Source of the DNA: Phalacrocorax aristotelis | Lineage: Eukaryota > Chordata > Aves > Suliformes > Phalacrocoracidae | Direction of reading: 5' to 3' | Length of the DNA: 64,000 bases | NCBI RefSeq assembly: GCF_949628215.1 | Contig: NC_134282.1 | Coordinates: 13,762,223-13,826,222, forward strand | Shown: positions 60,892 through 64,000 of the stretch, one piece after another | Layout of the letters: the number at the start of each line of letters is the position of its first letter | How positions within the stretch are numbered: position 1 is the first letter of the stretch | Position numbers and translations under genes: made by a program | Notes under the pieces: model-generated | Seen by the model: only the letters and a program-made list of their open reading frames with translations | Told to the model about the DNA's origin: nothing | Database searches by the model: none

Positions 60892-63800
60892 CTACAAATA
60901 AACAAACTGTGAATAGTAATGAAGGTACAAAAATGCAACAATTACTATTAGCAGTCTTACTTGTAGGGTTTTTTTACATAAAGTAATTAGATTAGTCATT
61001 TTCTATTACTCTGCCATTGAGCAAGAGGAGTTTTGGACTACACAATCTAAAAATCCTAAGTGTCATGAGAGTTATATATCTAACCTAATGAAAACAAAAT
61101 ATCTGAACTGTCATTGCTATTTTAAAGCAAACACTTTCCCGTGAATAATTTAAATAGTTTTGTCCTTTTGTTTTTGTCTGCTATAAGGTATCACAGATGG
61201 TTTCAAAACAATTGCATGTTAATATTAACACATTAGTGTTGGCAAAAGATGTACACAGCAAATATCAATTTGTATTTCTAGAAAACGTGCATCTGAACTT
61301 CGGCCTCATCCCTAGCGGTGAGTATTCTCCTTTTCATATAATTCTGCTCCTATGATTATCTTCACAAGGGAATTTTTGTGGGAGAATTCATATGACCTGG
61401 AGGTCTTAAATGCAACACTCAACAGAACTATTGAAGTGGCACTCACCGTTCAAAATTACCATTAGGAATAACGTAACTTTTGTTTTTCCATTTTCATTTA
61501 CCCATTCAAACACAACAGATAAGGGGTTTGAAGGAATCTGGTAGGTTTGACATGTATGTTTATATTTGATCCTGCCATGCACAATATTGAATTATGTGTG
61601 GAATACTATTTAAACTGTTTAATAAAAAAAATATTAGGAACCTAAAGGTGCTCAACAAGTAAGAAAAAACCAAAAGCAGCCATAAAAATTAAAAGGGTTT
61701 CAGTTAACTTTTCTTTTAGGTAGCAGGTCTGGCTTTCCACTGCACTTACACCTTTGTAAGATCACAGCTGATAGCAAAGGCCCCCTTGGTCCCACTCTGC
61801 CCACCTCTATAGGTCTACCTCTTGGTTTTGCATACTTACAATGAGAAAACAAGCACCAATCATTACTGCCTTGATTCTCACATCAAGATCTACAGGGACC
61901 TGGATCTCAAAGTTGGCAGTGTTGGTAAAGACGTTGTTTACAAATCCAGACCAGTACTTGGAAATTTTGCCAATCGTTGACATCTCATTAAGAGCTTTTA
62001 CCTGCACAAATAAAAAAATAGGAATAAACCTAAATAATAAGGTACAGACTGATTATATCTCCACAGAATTAATGACTATGCCCTGACACACAGGCTGTGC
62101 TATAGTTGTCAGGTTCTTCTTTTATTCTTATCATTGAGATGCTCTATTAGTGTCAGATTTGCCTTTAGGAGTAGCAAACAAGAAAGGGCCTCATGTTTGG
62201 AAACATCAGCATCTTTAGAGTTGACAGGAAAGTGGAGGAAAGCAATTGTGAAAGTTTATATCACTTTTGCTTTTAAATCACAATGATCTTTTCTTCCTGT
62301 CTTGTGTTTCTGATATGCTCCAAGTCACAACAGTACCACTGCTGTGGACCACTGTCCCCTTGTCATGGTTTTAGCTGGGATAGAGTTAATTTTCTTCACT
62401 CTAGCTGGTATAGTGCTGTGCTTTGGACTTAGCATGGAAAAAAATGTTGAGATAATGCACAGATGTTTTGGGCTGTTGCTGGGTAGCGCTTGTACTAGTC
62501 AAGGACATGTCTAGCTTCCCGTGCTCTGCTGGGGGCACAAGAAGCCGGGAGGGGAGGGGGGCACAGCTAAGAGAGCGGATTCAAACTGACCAAAGGGATA
62601 TTCCATATCATGTAACGTCATGCCCAGTATGTGACCTGGGAGGGGCTGGCTGGGGGAGGGAGGCAGCAATCGGGGCTCGGGGACCGGCAGCGTCGGTTGG
62701 CGGGTGGTGAGCGGTTGTATCGTTTGTGTTTCTGTGGTTTTTTTCCTTTTTTTCCCCTTTCCCTTCCTTTTCCATTTTATTATATTAACATTATTGTCAT
62801 TATTATCATAATCATAATTATTATTATTATTTTATTGTAATTATTAAACTGTGCTTATCTCAACCCACAAGTTCTTTTGCTCGTCCAATTCTCTTCCCTG
62901 TCCCAGAGGGGGGGGGGAGTGAGTGAGCGGCTGCGTGGTGTTCAGTTGCCAGCTGAGGCTGAACCACGACACCACTACCGCTGACAGATATGTTCTCAGC
63001 TATGTAGCCATTTGCATGGTCTAGTGCAAGGTGTCCCTGACCATGGCAGGGAGGTCAGAACTAGATGATCTTTAAGGTCCCTTCCAACCCAAACCATTCT
63101 ATGATTCTGTGTTTCTCACAGTAGACTAAAATTTAGGACTGTACCCACTGAAGTCTTCTGATTTGGCTAATAAGTTGATCAACACAGAAGCTCTTTTATG
63201 ATTTTTTAATTAAGGCAAAGTGCTTTGTTCACATCAGAAAACTCTGTCCAGGGTTCATCGAGCATCTCCCATTCTCCTCTCAACCCTTAAATATCTCAGT
63301 GGCTCCTCAGAATTATTTTTCTCATGATGAGTGTTGTCAAATGGATGTAAACATATTGGACAGTAATCCTGCCCATGGTTCTCAGTCTGGGAGTAACGAA
63401 GGCAGCAGGTTCAATGCCACAGGCTTCAAGGGACTGTGTGTCAGGTAACAGTGAATGCATGTGGGATGAAACCCTGAGCCTATCAAAATCAATGGCTGAG
63501 AGCTCATGGACTGCAGAGAACCAGGACTTCACTTAGTGACATGTTTATTTCCTTGAAGGAATTGTGACTCATGTCCAGAAAACATCTGTAGGAGTCTAAG
63601 TGTACAAGCCAGGAACTCCAATGCACATTGTTGTACTTCTATAATTATAGCAATGTACTATAATATTTTTAAGGGTAAAATACCAGGACATTTGAGTGAG
63701 AAATTTATTCAAAGTAGTAAAACTTTAAAATTCTTAACACTCATAAGAAACATACCTCAAAGTCAACATCTTCAAAACAGCCACAAGTTGCATATGGGCC

Positions 63801-63917
63801 AATTATTTTTAGTATATTTTCTTTACTTTCATTCTGTATAGTAAACTTTGGCAGGAAAGGATCCCAGTTCTGTACAACATACCCAGCTGTTGTACCTGGT
63901 GGGGACTGAACTTCTAA
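60853..63917 (-). CDS. Second phospholipid scramblase paralogue, 3' part (last 3 coding exons)
   Basis: Coding exons in the window are 63917-63756, 62001-61840 and 60891-60853, all GT-AG, with lengths (162, 162) and phases identical to the matching exons of the first gene; the rest lies beyond the right edge. It encodes [39 protein letters not shown] and [16 protein letters not shown]. It is clearly a tandem duplicate of the PLSCR1/PLSCR2 type. Two differences matter. The Ca2+ loop reads NTANFEIQVPVD, losing acidic residues at loop positions 1 and 3 while keeping position 12. The C-terminus is seven residues shorter and lacks the GVW end. Exons are intact with no stop or frameshift, so it looks functional. 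Which named paralogue it is (PLSCR2, PLSCR5 or lineage-specific) cannot be settled from this part. Confidence 0.9.
61840..62001 (-). CDS. Scramblase 2 exon with altered Ca2+ loop
   Basis: The acceptor is TTTGTGCAG and the donor is CTCATT|GTAAGT, 54 codons. GKISKYWSGF keeps the nuclear-import-like motif. The loop NTANFEIQVPVD has Asn and Ala where the first gene has Asp and Asp, and Glu for the Gly. Confidence 0.95.
62361..62971 (+). mobile_element. Solo LTR of an avian ERV, antisense in scramblase 2 intron
   Basis: The block begins TGTCATGGTTTTAGCTGGGA and ends AACCACGACA. It contains CATATCATGTAACGTCATG, an ATT-rich run, an ATTAAA poly-A signal and CTTATCTCAACCC, collinear with the minus-strand LTR at 25964-26557. 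Flanks CCCCT and CCACT match at four of five positions, a decayed 5-bp duplication. No internal viral sequence. It lies in the intron between scramblase 2 exons at 62001 and 63756, opposite to the gene. Confidence 0.9.
63020..63111 (+). mobile_element. CR1 LINE 3' tail in scramblase 2 intron
   Basis: Typical CR1 3' end: GGTCTAGTGCAAGGTGTCCC, CTTTAAGGTCCCTTCCAACC and the closing octamers ATTCTATGATTCTGTG. Only about 92 bases remain, starting about 50 bases after the solo LTR. Confidence 0.9.
63756..63917 (-). CDS. Scramblase 2 core exon (54 codons)
   Basis: The acceptor is TTTGCTAG and the donor is TTTGAG|GTATGT, phase 0. It differs from the first gene at ATCGCFEDVDFE (where gene 1 has [12 protein letters not shown]) and at NWDPFLPK. 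It keeps the overall scramblase pattern. Confidence 0.94.
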
Positions 63918-64000
63918 CTAGCAAACAAAAGAAAACAAAAAAAAAAATCTTATGAACAAATTTTATGTTAGTATATTTGTCCATAACAGTGTTTTGTTTG

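Noticed and set aside
1-64000. CRISPR arrays, bacterial operons, ribosome-binding sites, tRNA or rRNA genes
   Set aside because: None seen. The sequence is vertebrate, and the only tRNA-like match is the retroviral primer-binding site.

Overview
The window is vertebrate nuclear DNA, almost certainly from a bird. The evidence is large spliced genes, long AT-rich intergenic stretches, two CpG islands, several truncated CR1 LINE tails (the dominant avian retroposon) and ERV LTRs with the usual avian look. Nothing bacterial or viral-genomic is present. Almost all open reading frames above 60 codons are chance; real coding sequence is in small exons on the minus strand.

Layout, left to right. (1) About 1-6.6 kb: first coding exon (5810-5933, minus) of a secreted or ER-targeted protein inside a CpG island with a TATA box and a CTG13/CCG10 triplet block. 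Everything left of 5809 looks like its intron 1. Its position beside a scramblase cluster suggests PLOD2 (inferred from synteny only). (2) About 6.6-27.8 kb: intergenic, with two minus-strand CR1 tails, a solo LTR (25964-26557) with a perfect 5-bp target duplication, and poly-A/T tracts. (3) 28.1-42.5 kb: a complete PLSCR1-like phospholipid scramblase gene on the minus strand. I could join eight coding exons with GT-AG sites and consistent phases into a 308-residue protein, with a CpG-island promoter near 42 kb. The intron between coding exons 5 and 6 carries an antisense ERV remnant: 5' LTR, a primer-binding site matching tRNA-Ser, and a 429-codon gag/protease-like open frame. (4) 42.5-60.8 kb: about 18 kb in which I recognise no gene. 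(5) 60.8-64 kb: the last three coding exons of a second, tandem scramblase gene on the minus strand, continuing past the right edge. Its last intron-containing part holds another antisense solo LTR and a CR1 tail.

The two scramblases are head-to-tail paralogues. The first keeps the acidic Ca2+-binding loop known from PLSCR1; the second has lost two of its acidic positions and has a shorter C-terminus, so the pair has probably diverged in Ca2+ response. The most unusual items are the ERV reading frame kept open within the scramblase intron, the degraded Ca2+ loop of the second paralogue, and the start codon carried on a 32-nt exon with only 7 coding bases.
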